20,039 nucleotides of DNA from Actinomycetota bacterium. GTDB taxonomy: Bacteria; Actinomycetota; Thermoleophilia; Gaiellales; Gaiellaceae. Below the pieces are notes generated by a model that saw only the letters and a program-made list of their open reading frames with translations, ran no database searches and had not been told where the DNA came from. Position numbers and translations under genes: made by a program. The stretch is from positions 1-20,039 of the forward strand of contig JAIBJP010000018.1 of assembly GCA_020029625.1 (NCBI GenBank), read 5' to 3'. This document shows positions 14,081 through 20,039 of the stretch, piece after piece. The number at the start of each line of letters is the position of its first letter. Positions within the stretch are counted from its first letter, which is position 1.

Positions 14081-14359
14081 GTGACAAAGGCTGACTTCAT
14101 CGACAAGGTCGCGTCGAAGAGTGGGCTCTCGAAGCGTGACGCGACGAAGGCTGTCGACGCTTTTCTGGATTCCATCACCGACGCGCTCCGGAGTGGCGAG
14201 GCTGTTTCGTTCACCGGCTTCGGCAAGTTCTCGCCCCAGCAGCGCAAGGAGCGCCAGGGCGTGAACCCGCGCACCGGCCAGAAGGTGACAATCGCGGCCG
14301 CCCGCGTCCCGAAGTTCTCAGCAGGTAGCACGCTCAAGCAGGCCGTCAAGGGCGGCTAG
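14081..14359 (+). CDS. hupB: HU-family DNA-binding protein
   Basis: 92 aa from a GTG preceded by GGAAGGAG. This is the standard short HU: TKADFIDKVASKSGLSKRDA at the N-terminus, the conserved SFTGFGKFSPQQRKERQGVN segment, the DNA-binding arm with NPRTGQKVTI, and the end VPKFSAGSTLKQAVKGG. It lacks the long Lys/Ala-rich tail of mycobacterial and Streptomyces HupB/HupS. It is a dimeric nucleoid protein that bends DNA. It stands alone between its own promoter and a strong hairpin terminator, fitting a highly expressed single gene. Confidence 0.96.
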   Translation: MTKADFIDKVASKSGLSKRDATKAVDAFLDSITDALRSGEAVSFTGFGKFSPQQRKERQGVNPRTGQKVTIAAARVPKFSAGSTLKQAVKGG

Positions 14360-14389
14360 CAGGCAAGCCCCTCCTTCCTAGCGACGTTT

Positions 14390-14414
14390 CGAGGGCCGCC
14401 AGGTGCGGCCCTCG
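14390..14414 (+). terminator. Strong hairpin after hupB
   Basis: CGAGGGCCGC (14390-14399) pairs perfectly with GCGGCCCTCG (14405-14414) around a 5-nt loop, 30 bp after the hupB stop. There is no T-run, as is common in actinobacteria. It separates hupB from the SOS promoter just downstream. Confidence 0.7.
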
Positions 14415-14426
14415 GCGTTGCTGGTC

Positions 14427-14456
14427 TTGCGTAGCGAACATATGTTCGCCTATGCT
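14427..14456 (+). promoter_or_regulatory. SOS promoter with perfect LexA box
   Basis: TTGCGT (14427-14432) and TATGCT (14451-14456) are separated by 18 bp that contain GCGAACATATGTTCGC (14434-14449), a perfect 16-bp palindrome. Its core CGAACATATGTTCG fits the Gram-positive LexA consensus CGAACRNRYGTTYG at every position. LexA bound here would cover the whole spacer and block RNA polymerase. TATGCT lies 7 bp before the GTG of the nuclease gene, so the transcript is probably leaderless. Confidence 0.88.
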
Positions 14457-14463
14457 GTGAGGG

Positions 14464-16146
14464 GTGCAGCTCGCCTTCGACGCCGCGGACCGCCTCGTCG
14501 AGCTGGTCGAGGACCAGCGGGGACCTCTTCCCGTCGAGGAGGCGGCCCGCTGCCTCTTCGCACTGCGTCAGGCGCCCGCCGGCCTCGCCCGGAGCCTGCT
14601 CGAGGACATCGTCGCCGGCGACGCACGGCTGTCCTGGCGCGGAGGCCGTGTCAGCCTTGCGTCAGAGCCCGGGGAGGAGCTGCCGCTGGAGTCGGCCCGC
14701 TTCGTCGTCGTCGACCTCGAGACCACAGGGCTTCGGCCGGTGCAGTCGAGGATCTGCGAGATCGGCGCCGTTCGCCTCGACGGTCTCGTGCCGGCGGGAA
14801 CGTTCGAGACGCTCGTGGATCCGGGGGAGCCGCTACCGCGGCTCGTCGCCTCGCTGACCGGAATCGCGGACGCCGACCTGGCTGAGGCTCCTGGCCCCAC
14901 CGAGGCGGTCAGGAGGTTCCTCGCGTTCGCGGGAGACTCGGTCCTCGTGGCCCACAACGCTCGCTTCGACCTGGCTTTCCTCGACCGGGAGGTGGAGCTC
15001 CTGACGGGGAGGAGGGTGGCGGCGCCCGTGGTCGACACCGTGGGCCTTGCCCGGCGGCTGCTCGGGGGCCGGGTTTCCCGCGTGAGCCTGGCGTCGCTCT
15101 CGCACTTCTTCGGCACTTCCGTGCGACCGTGCCACCGAGCCTTGCCCGATGCCCAGGCGACCGCCGAGATCCTGATCGCGCTCCTTGGCCTTGCGCAGGA
15201 GCGGGGGGCGCAGACGATCGCCGACCTCTGCCGGCTCGCCGCTCCGCGGACGCGCCGGATCTACGACAAGCGCTCGCTTGCGTTCGGGGCCCCTAGCCGC
15301 CCGGGGGTCTATCTCTTTCGGGGTCCAGGCGACCAGGTGCTCTACGTCGGCCGCGCACGTGAGCTGCGCGCCCGGCTCCGCTCCTACTTCCGCACCGACC
15401 GGCAGCGGCCTGCGGTGGAGGCGGCGATCGCCGCCGTCGAGCGGATCGAGTGGCGCGTCCTCGGTTCCGAGCTCGAGGCGGCGCTGGAGGAGCTTCGCCT
15501 CCTGCGCGAGTTGCGGCCTCCCGCGAACGCGCGGGGGTCGCGTCCCGACCGCTACCTCTACCTGAAGCCGAAGGGGGAGAGCTTCTCCGTGACCTCGGAG
15601 CCCACGGGCCTCGGCCCGATCCGCAGTCGCCGACGGGCCGAGCTGGCGGCACGGGCGCTCGCCGGCGCGACGCCCGGTGAGCTGGCGCTCCTGACGGCGG
15701 GCGGGCCGCTCCCGCGTCTGCGGGCCAAGCTTCGGGATCTTTCAGAGTCGCTGCGCTACGAGGACGCCGCGAGGCTGCGAGACCGAATCGCTGCCCTCGA
15801 GCACGTGATCGCCGGCCTCGCGGAGCTGGAACGCCTGCGTGTCGCCGAGATCTGTCTGGTCGTACCGGCGATCGAGGAAGGCTGGCGCCGGGCATTCTTC
15901 GTCGCCCACGGCCGGGTGGCGGCGGTCCGCGCCCTTCCTCGAGGACCGGGCGCCGCGCTCGAGCTCGAGGCTGGGGTGGCCGAGTCCCGCGCCGCGACCG
16001 CCTCCGTTGCGCCAGAGGACGCCGACGAGCTGCTCCTCGTCGGCTCGTTCCTGCGGCGGCCGCCGCCGGAGCTGACCGTGCTCCGCTTCGGGGAGATCGC
16101 ATCGGGGTATGACCTCGTCGATGGCCGAGCAGCCGTGGGAGCCTGA
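14464..16146 (+). CDS. DEDDh exonuclease / GIY-YIG (UvrC-like) fusion nuclease, SOS-controlled
   Basis: 560 aa. Residues 1 to about 75 look like a small helical, perhaps winged-helix, domain. About 78-245 is a DnaQ-type 3'-5' exonuclease with all DEDDh residues: Asp84 and Glu86 in VVDLETTG, Asp169 in HNARFDLAFL, His224 and Asp229 in CHRALPDAQ. About 278-350 is a GIY-YIG nuclease as in the UvrC N-terminus: GVYLF, YVGRARELRARLRSYF with Arg298, and the likely metal ligand Glu337. A UvrB-binding-like UVR motif (LRAKLRDLSESLRYEDAARL) follows near 420-440. No UvrC RNase H domain or HhH repeats are present. Similar fusions occur in mycobacteria. A repair role is inferred from domains and from the LexA box 15 bp upstream. 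Confidence 0.93.
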   Translation: MQLAFDAADRLVELVEDQRGPLPVEEAARCLFALRQAPAGLARSLLEDIVAGDARLSWRGGRVSLASEPGEELPLESARFVVVDLETTGLRPVQSRICEIGAVRLDGLVPAGTFETLVDPGEPLPRLVASLTGIADADLAEAPGPTEAVRRFLAFAGDSVLVAHNARFDLAFLDREVELLTGRRVAAPVVDTVGLARRLLGGRVSRVSLASLSHFFGTSVRPCHRALPDAQATAEILIALLGLAQERGAQTIADLCRLAAPRTRRIYDKRSLAFGAPSRPGVYLFRGPGDQVLYVGRARELRARLRSYFRTDRQRPAVEAAIAAVERIEWRVLGSELEAALEELRLLRELRPPANARGSRPDRYLYLKPKGESFSVTSEPTGLGPIRSRRRAELAARALAGATPGELALLTAGGPLPRLRAKLRDLSESLRYEDAARLRDRIAALEHVIAGLAELERLRVAEICLVVPAIEEGWRRAFFVAHGRVAAVRALPRGPGAALELEAGVAESRAATASVAPEDADELLLVGSFLRRPPPELTVLRFGEIASGYDLVDGRAAVGA

Positions 16147-16306
16147 AACCCCCGACGAGGACCTGCCCCAGGATCCGGGGATCCCGGGCGGGCCGCCCGG
16201 CCCTGAACGGGACGAAGACGGCGGCATGAAAGACCCGGACGCGCCTCCCGATCCGCACGGGATCGACGCGCCGGACTCCCTCTCCAAGCCTCCGCCGAAC
16301 CACTAA
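16109..16306 (+). CDS. Small acidic Pro/Asp-rich protein, function unknown
   Basis: 65 aa, overlapping the end of the nuclease gene by 38 bp; a second ATG at 16121 would give 61 aa. It is almost all Pro, Asp, Glu and Gly with no hydrophobic core, so it would be disordered. Third codon positions are strongly G/C, as in coding DNA here, which is the main support. The TAA stop (16304-16306) is also the left target-site repeat of the inverted-repeat element that follows. It may be a real accessory of the nuclease, or a chance frame. Confidence 0.45.
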   Translation: MTSSMAEQPWEPETPDEDLPQDPGIPGGPPGPERDEDGGMKDPDAPPDPHGIDAPDSLSKPPPNH

Positions 16307-16469
16307 GAGCTCGTTTCAGAATGGGGCTCGTTGCCGGGGTGCGATGGGCGGATGCGAGGCCAGGACGCAAGGAGCGCTCGTATCGAATGAGATACGAGCG
16401 CGACCGAGGACGCCGCCTCGCGCCGCACAGCGCGCTCCGGCGGCACAGCTCTCATTGTGGAACGAGCTC
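16307..16469 (-). mobile_element. MITE-like inverted-repeat element, copy 2
   Basis: This 163-bp palindromic element lies between the small acidic ORF and pyrF, inverted relative to copy 1. Left end GAGCTCGTTTCAGAATGGGG and the reverse-complemented right end GAGCTCGTTCCACAATGAGA match at 16 of 20 positions. The core is a perfect 11-bp hairpin, GCGCTCGTATC (16374-16384) with GATACGAGCGC (16391-16401). TAA flanks both sides (16304-16306 and 16470-16472). Read with the palindromic ends the other way, the direct repeat is CTAAG (16303-16307 and 16469-16473). Such a short duplication is typical of transposition, for example by IS5-like elements. No transposase is present. Confidence 0.72.
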
Positions 16470-16490
16470 TAAGACCGCGGATAGCGCTTG

Positions 16491-16496
16491 TAAGCT
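16491..16496 (+). promoter_or_regulatory. -10 hexamer TAAGCT of pyrF (leaderless type)
   Basis: TAAGCT lies 6 bp before the pyrF ATG and 22 bp after the inverted-repeat element. There is no Shine-Dalgarno sequence. No -35 box is recognisable at 16-18 bp; that position would fall at the element's right edge. Confidence 0.45.
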
Positions 16497-16502
16497 CAGG
16501 AT

Positions 16503-17432
16503 ATGGCGCAGGACGCGGGGGTCGGCACAGCGACGACTGTCTCAGTCTTCGCTGACCGCTTGGCGGACGCAGTCGACCGGAAGCGAAGTCAGCTGCTCGT
16601 GGGCCTCGACCCACGGGCCGACCTGCTGCCGGTCGAGCTACGCGGAGAAGCGCACGTAAGCCGCGCCGCGGCCGCCGAAGCGTGCGCGCGCTTCTGCAGC
16701 GGACTCGTGGACGCGGTCGCGCCGTACGTCGTGGGTGTGAAGCTCCAGCTCGCCTTCTTCGAAGCCCTCGGCTCCGACGGGATGCGCGCGTTCGAAGAGG
16801 CCTGCGGGTATGCGCGGGCCGCGGGTCTCCTGGTGGTCGCCGACGGGAAGCGCGGCGACATCGGCTCCACCGCCCGCGCCTATGCCGACGCGTACATCGA
16901 GCAACGGGAGGGAGCGGACCCGCCCGTCGACGCGCTTACGATCAACCCCTACCTCGGGAGCGACTCGGTCGAGCCCTTCATCGCGGCCTGCAGGCGCTCC
17001 GGGACGGGCGTCTTCTGCCTCGTCAAGACGACCAACGCAGGCAGCGCCGACCTCCAGGACGTCACCATGTCGGACGGCCGTCCGCTGTGGCAGCACACGG
17101 CCCAGCTCGTGAACGACTGGGGAGCGGGCCTCGTGGGCGACCGGGGTCTTTCGAGCGTCGGCGCCGTTGTCGGGGCGACATACCCGCGCGCCGTCGCCGA
17201 GGCCCGCAAGCTGATGCCCCAGGCGGTGCTCCTCCTACCCGGGATCGGGGCCCAGGGAGCAACTCCGGCCGACGTCGCGCGGGCATTCACGAGCGGGCCC
17301 GCGAGCGCTCTCGTCTCGGTCTCCCGCTCGGTCATCTACGCCTTCCGCGTGGACGGCGCCGACTGGAGGAAGGCGGCCGCAGCCGAAGCCGCGAGGCTGC
17401 GCGGAGAGGTCTGGTCGGTTTCGGGGTGGTAG
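16503..17432 (+). CDS. pyrF: Orotidine 5'-phosphate decarboxylase, type 2
   Basis: 309 aa, the long actinobacterial/type 2 form. QLLVGLDPRADLLP (about residues 30-43) gives the first substrate Asp, and VVADGKRGDIGSTARAYADA contains the catalytic Lys116 and Asp119. DALTINPYLGSDSVEPF and VGDRGLSSVGAVVGATYP complete the barrel, with LLLPGIGAQGATPADV as the phosphate loop. It turns OMP into UMP in the last step of pyrimidine synthesis. It follows the inverted-repeat element closely and has its own leaderless-type -10 box. Its last codons overlap the start of the LysM gene by 7 bp. Confidence 0.96.
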   Translation: MAQDAGVGTATTVSVFADRLADAVDRKRSQLLVGLDPRADLLPVELRGEAHVSRAAAAEACARFCSGLVDAVAPYVVGVKLQLAFFEALGSDGMRAFEEACGYARAAGLLVVADGKRGDIGSTARAYADAYIEQREGADPPVDALTINPYLGSDSVEPFIAACRRSGTGVFCLVKTTNAGSADLQDVTMSDGRPLWQHTAQLVNDWGAGLVGDRGLSSVGAVVGATYPRAVAEARKLMPQAVLLLPGIGAQGATPADVARAFTSGPASALVSVSRSVIYAFRVDGADWRKAAAAEAARLRGEVWSVSGW

Positions 17433-17767
17433 ACCAGGAGCCTCCCCGGCGGCTCTGGGCGGCGCGCTTGGTCGCGCCGCTCGCCTTCTTTGCCGCCGCG
17501 ACGATCCTCATCGTTCTCGTTCAACGCGGGCTCGACGGCGGTTCGACCGACACGTCCACCACCGCGACACCGCCGGTCACGTCGCCTACGACGACGGCCG
17601 GCACGCCCACGACGCAAGCGAAGAGGCGGTTCTACCGCGTCAAGCGCGGCGACACACTGGAGTCGATCGCCGCGAAGTTCGACACGACGGTCGACGATCT
17701 CCTCACTCTCAACCCTGACGTCGACCCGCTCGCCCTCTCACCGCGGCAGAGGATCCGCGTCTCCTAG
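17426..17767 (+). CDS. Membrane-anchored LysM-domain protein
   Basis: 113 aa from a GTG overlapping the pyrF stop; the same frame is open upstream through pyrF but not coding there. A short basic N-terminus is followed by one membrane helix (about residues 15-32), a Thr/Ser/Pro linker and a single LysM domain with FYRVKRGDTLESIAAKFD then DLLTLNPDVDPLALSPRQRI. LysM binds N-acetylglucosamine chains of peptidoglycan, so the protein likely sits on the outer membrane face in contact with the wall. No catalytic domain is present. Overlap with pyrF implies co-transcription. Its stop overlaps the convergent gene by 4 bp. Confidence 0.88.
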   Translation: MVDQEPPRRLWAARLVAPLAFFAAATILIVLVQRGLDGGSTDTSTTATPPVTSPTTTAGTPTTQAKRRFYRVKRGDTLESIAAKFDTTVDDLLTLNPDVDPLALSPRQRIRVS

Positions 17768-18069
17768 CCTTTCCGCGCTGCGCGTATGGCGTGGACGCCG
17801 GCGAGCGCGATCGTCATGAGCGGGTTCCCGAGGGAGCGGACGCGGACGGTCCCCGCGTGGATTTCCCGCTCGCGGCGCGGGATCATCAGGCTGCGCGGCG
17901 GGCTTCCGAGAGAGACGACTCGCTGGCGCTCGGAGCGCTCCTGCCCCCGCCAGACGAAGAGGCGCGTCGGGCGCAGCTCGAACCCGCCCAGGCCGCCGAA
18001 CTGCACCTCCAGCTCGCGCTCCTTGCCCCGCACGCGCCCCGCGCTTTCCCGTTGCTCGATGCGACTCAT
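17764..18069 (-). CDS. Unrecognised 101-aa basic protein
   Basis: Reading from ATG 18069 the minus strand gives 101 aa with mixed composition and about nine in ten codons ending in G or C, a better coding signature than the plus-strand frames here. It begins MSRIEQRESAGRVRGKEREL, has alternating beta-like stretches (LEVQFGGLGGFELRPTRLFVW and following; TVRVRSLGNPLMTIAL) and ends in a basic AIRAARKG. I know no family for it. It is convergent with the LysM gene (4-bp stop overlap) and divergent from the carboxypeptidase gene 31 bp away. TAGAGT 10 bp before the ATG may be its -10 box. Confidence 0.6.
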   Translation of the reverse strand: MSRIEQRESAGRVRGKERELEVQFGGLGGFELRPTRLFVWRGQERSERQRVVSLGSPPRSLMIPRREREIHAGTVRVRSLGNPLMTIALAGVHAIRAARKG

Positions 18070-18086
18070 CTCGCGTTCGACTCTAC

Positions 18087-18092
18087 TACGCT
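18087..18092 (+). promoter_or_regulatory. -10 hexamer TACGCT of the carboxypeptidase gene (leaderless type)
   Basis: TACGCT ends 8 bp before the GTG of the D,D-carboxypeptidase gene with no ribosome site between. The minus-strand TAGAGT of the divergent gene overlaps the same few bases, so the two genes may share one control region. Confidence 0.45.
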
Positions 18093-18100
18093 GGCCCACT

Positions 18101-19240
18101 GTGAGGCGCCCAGCGCTCGTCCTGCTCCTCGCCGCGACGGCGCTCACCTGGCCCACCTGGGGCTCGGCGGCCAGTCCGCCGGCAGTCAAGGCGAAGGCGG
18201 TGGTCGTGGGCGACTCCTCCGGAACCGTGCTGTACGAGCTCCACGCCGACCAGCGGCTCGCCATGGCCAGCATCACGAAGATCATGACCGCGCTGCTGAC
18301 GCTCGAGCGGACACGGCCGGCCCAGCGCGTCCAAATCAAAGAGCAGGCGCTTTCGGTCGGCGAATCGACCTTTCACCTGCGCCCCGGAGAACGTCTCAGC
18401 GTGCGCGACCTTCTCACCGCGGCGCTCGTGCAGAGCGCGAACGACGCCGCGTACGCACTTGCTGCGTACGTGGGCCACGGCAAGGTCAAGGCCTTCGTCC
18501 GCCTGATGAACGAACGGGCCGCGGAGCTCGGTCTCAACGACACGCACTACGCGCGACCCGACGGTCTGGACACCCGCGGTCACTATTCGACCGCGCTGGA
18601 CACGCTGAAGCTGGCGCGTGAAGCGATGAAGAAACGCCTCTTCCGGAAGATCGTGCGCATGACGGGCGGCGTCGTGGCGGGAAGGAGGCTGTACGCCTGG
18701 AACGACCTGCTGCGGATCTATCCCGGCACCATCGGCGTCAAGACGGGGCATACGGACCGGGCGGGCTGGAGCGAAGTGGCGGCGGCCAAACGGGACCGGC
18801 TGACCCTCTACGCCGTCCTGCTCGGGAGCCCGAGCCGAACTCGCCGGAACCGCGATCTCGCAGCTCTGCTCGACTGGGGCTTCGACCAGTACGGCCGTGT
18901 GCGGCTGATCAGCGCCGGCCGCAACTACGCGACCGCCGCGATCCCTTTCTCCGACGAACGTCTTCCTCTCGTGGCGGCCCGCGGCAGCTCGGCTGTCGTC
19001 AAGCTCGCGCGCCCGCTCGTCGAGCAGGTCTCGGCGCCGGAGGAGGTCGACCTGCCCGTCGCCCGCGGCCAGCAGGTCGGCGAGATCCGCATCTACGACG
19101 GTGAGCGGGTCGTTGCCAGGCGGCCTCTGGTGGCCGCCGTGGCCGTCGATGAGCCGGGCCTCCGGCAACGCGTCGGCTGGTACGCTGGGCGGGCCCTCGA
19201 CGAGGCCGGCGACATGATTTCCAGCCTCTCTCCCTTCTGA
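18101..19240 (+). CDS. D-alanyl-D-alanine carboxypeptidase (peptidase S11)
   Basis: 379 aa from GTG 18101; the open frame extends 105 codons upstream, but that part is Arg/Ser-rich and overlaps the convincing minus-strand gene. A Sec signal peptide (residues 1 to about 23, RRPALVLLLAATALTWPTW then GSAAS) directs export. The three penicillin-binding motifs are intact: SITK (Ser57, Lys60), SAN (112-114) and KTG (214-216). It trims the terminal D-Ala of peptidoglycan stem peptides. The region after about 300 is a beta-rich C-terminal domain as in DacA-type enzymes (PBP5 group), ending without an obvious hydrophobic tail. The sugar kinase gene begins at its stop (TGATG overlap). Confidence 0.94.
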   Translation: MRRPALVLLLAATALTWPTWGSAASPPAVKAKAVVVGDSSGTVLYELHADQRLAMASITKIMTALLTLERTRPAQRVQIKEQALSVGESTFHLRPGERLSVRDLLTAALVQSANDAAYALAAYVGHGKVKAFVRLMNERAAELGLNDTHYARPDGLDTRGHYSTALDTLKLAREAMKKRLFRKIVRMTGGVVAGRRLYAWNDLLRIYPGTIGVKTGHTDRAGWSEVAAAKRDRLTLYAVLLGSPSRTRRNRDLAALLDWGFDQYGRVRLISAGRNYATAAIPFSDERLPLVAARGSSAVVKLARPLVEQVSAPEEVDLPVARGQQVGEIRIYDGERVVARRPLVAAVAVDEPGLRQRVGWYAGRALDEAGDMISSLSPF

Positions 19241-20039
19241 TGATCGTCACCGTCACGCTGAACGCCGCAGTCGATCGGAGTCTGCTCGTGCCGAACTTCC
19301 AGGTCGGGCAGCGCCATCGCGCCAGCGTCGGGTTCCTGAGCGCCGGGGGGAAGGGGATCAATGTCGGCCGCGCGCTCAAGCGGCTTGGAGTGCCAGTCGT
19401 CTGCACCGGCCTCGCGGGTGGGCGGAACGGCACGCTCCTCGTCGAGGAGCTGACGCAGGAGGGGATCCTCAACGACTTCGTCCGGATCCGGGGCGAGTCG
19501 CGGACCTCGACAGCCGTCCTCGACCCGACCTCGAACGTCTACACGGAGATCAACGAGTGGGGGCCGGAGATCGCCGAAGACGAGCTCGACACGCTCCGCG
19601 AGAAGCTCGCGTACCTGACGCAGGGGGCGGAATTCGTCGTCTTCGCCGGGTCGCTTCCACGCGGCGTCGAGGCTGACTTCTTCGCGCAGGTCGTGCGTGA
19701 GGCGGGGAGGCGCCATCAGCTCGCGGTGGTCGATACCGACGGCGAGCCACTCCGCGTGGGCACTGCCGCGGAGCCTTACCTCGTCGCCCCCAACGTGCGT
19801 GAGGCCGAGGAGCTCGTCGGGCATGAGTTCGTGGACGAGGAGGATCTTGCGGGCGCGCTCGACGAGATCGCCGAGCTGGGCGCGCGGAACGTGCTCATCA
19901 CGCTCGAGACAGGTTGCTACGCGCTCCTGCGCGAGGACCGCAACGAAGTGCGCCTGCGAGCCCGCGTACCCGCGCTCGAACCGGTCTCGAGGATCGGGGC
20001 GGGCGACACCCTGCTCGCCGGGTTCCTGGCGGCTCGCGC
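19240..20039 (+). CDS. PfkB-family sugar-phosphate kinase, 1-phosphofructokinase-like, partial at the window end
   Basis: 266 codons are visible, and the C-terminus (perhaps 40-50 residues) is missing. MIVTVTLNAAVDRSLLV at the start, SAGGKGINVGRALKRLGV and LAGGRNG are the FruK/LacC-type PfkB signature. FAGSLPRGV and APNVREAEELVG follow, and RIGAGDTLLAGFLA carries the catalytic base Asp256. The best match is a kinase of fructose 1-phosphate, tagatose 6-phosphate or fructose 6-phosphate. No PTS or sugar transporter is in view to decide. It shares a base with the carboxypeptidase stop (TGATG), so it is translationally coupled to it, although the pathways are not obviously linked. Confidence 0.9.
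   Translation, partial: MIVTVTLNAAVDRSLLVPNFQVGQRHRASVGFLSAGGKGINVGRALKRLGVPVVCTGLAGGRNGTLLVEELTQEGILNDFVRIRGESRTSTAVLDPTSNVYTEINEWGPEIAEDELDTLREKLAYLTQGAEFVVFAGSLPRGVEADFFAQVVREAGRRHQLAVVDTDGEPLRVGTAAEPYLVAPNVREAEELVGHEFVDEEDLAGALDEIAELGARNVLITLETGCYALLREDRNEVRLRARVPALEPVSRIGAGDTLLAGFLAAR

Noticed and set aside
17791..18100. Plus-strand frames between the LysM and carboxypeptidase genes
   Set aside because: Ala/Arg/His-rich or Arg/Ser/Pro-rich products; the minus-strand frame has better third-position GC and a more normal protein composition.
1..20039. CRISPR arrays, tRNA or rRNA genes, phage genes
   Set aside because: No regular short direct repeats with spacers, no recognisable tRNA stem and TPsiC pattern, and no integrase or structural phage genes were seen.

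Overview
The window is high-GC DNA with frequent GTG starts, tightly overlapping stop/start junctions and a Gram-positive-type LexA box. It carries an actinobacterial gene set: a murI-rph-rdgB cluster, a type 2 PyrF, a DEDDh exonuclease/GIY-YIG fusion and a MmpL-like transporter. I infer an Actinomycetota chromosome, possibly a deep-branching class such as Thermoleophilia. The class is a guess from gene flavour, not something shown here. I see no tRNA, rRNA, CRISPR array or prophage.

Layout. (1) 1-3113, minus strand: a lipid-linked-sugar glycosylation pair. It comprises a long fusion (GT2 polyprenyl-phosphate sugar synthase, GtrA membrane domain, HPr-kinase-like P-loop domain) and a GT-C (GT39/ArnT-like) transferase cut by the window edge. 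(2) 3114-3561: a 448-bp gap with hairpins but no convincing gene. (3) 3562-6515, plus: an alpha/beta hydrolase, then a MMPL/RND transporter behind a TTGACA box and a perfect inverted repeat that looks like an operator. (4) 6531-8440, minus: pabB-pabC for p-aminobenzoate. (5) 8651-11897, plus: murI, rph, an MgtC-like gene, rdgB and a lone cyclic-nucleotide-binding protein. (6) 11906-12718, minus: a YihY-type membrane protein. (7) 12768-14359, plus: a Roadblock/LC7 protein, a small membrane protein, pyrE and hupB. (8) 14464-17767, plus: an SOS-controlled DEDDh/GIY-YIG nuclease, a small acidic Pro-rich ORF, pyrF and a LysM protein. (9) 17764-18069, minus: an unrecognised 101-aa protein. (10) 18101-20039, plus: a D,D-carboxypeptidase and a PfkB-family sugar kinase cut by the window end.

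The main unlabelled structure is a pair of related inverted-repeat elements of about 165 bp, at 8470-8636 and 16307-16469, in opposite orientation. They have related ends and a perfect 11-bp central hairpin in which one base pair differs by a double change between copies. The second is flanked by a short direct repeat and sits on the stop codon of the gene before it. They look like non-autonomous mobile repeats (MITE-like).

A second genome-scale pattern is a TANNNT hexamer 6-9 bp before the start codon at many transcription-unit heads (pabB, murI, the cNMP gene, yihY, LC7, the nuclease, pyrF, dacA). This suggests that leaderless mRNAs are the rule here. Functionally the genes serve envelope building (murI, DacA, LysM, glycosyltransferases), nucleotide and folate metabolism (pyrE, pyrF, rdgB, pabBC), RNA processing (rph) and DNA maintenance (hupB, the SOS nuclease).
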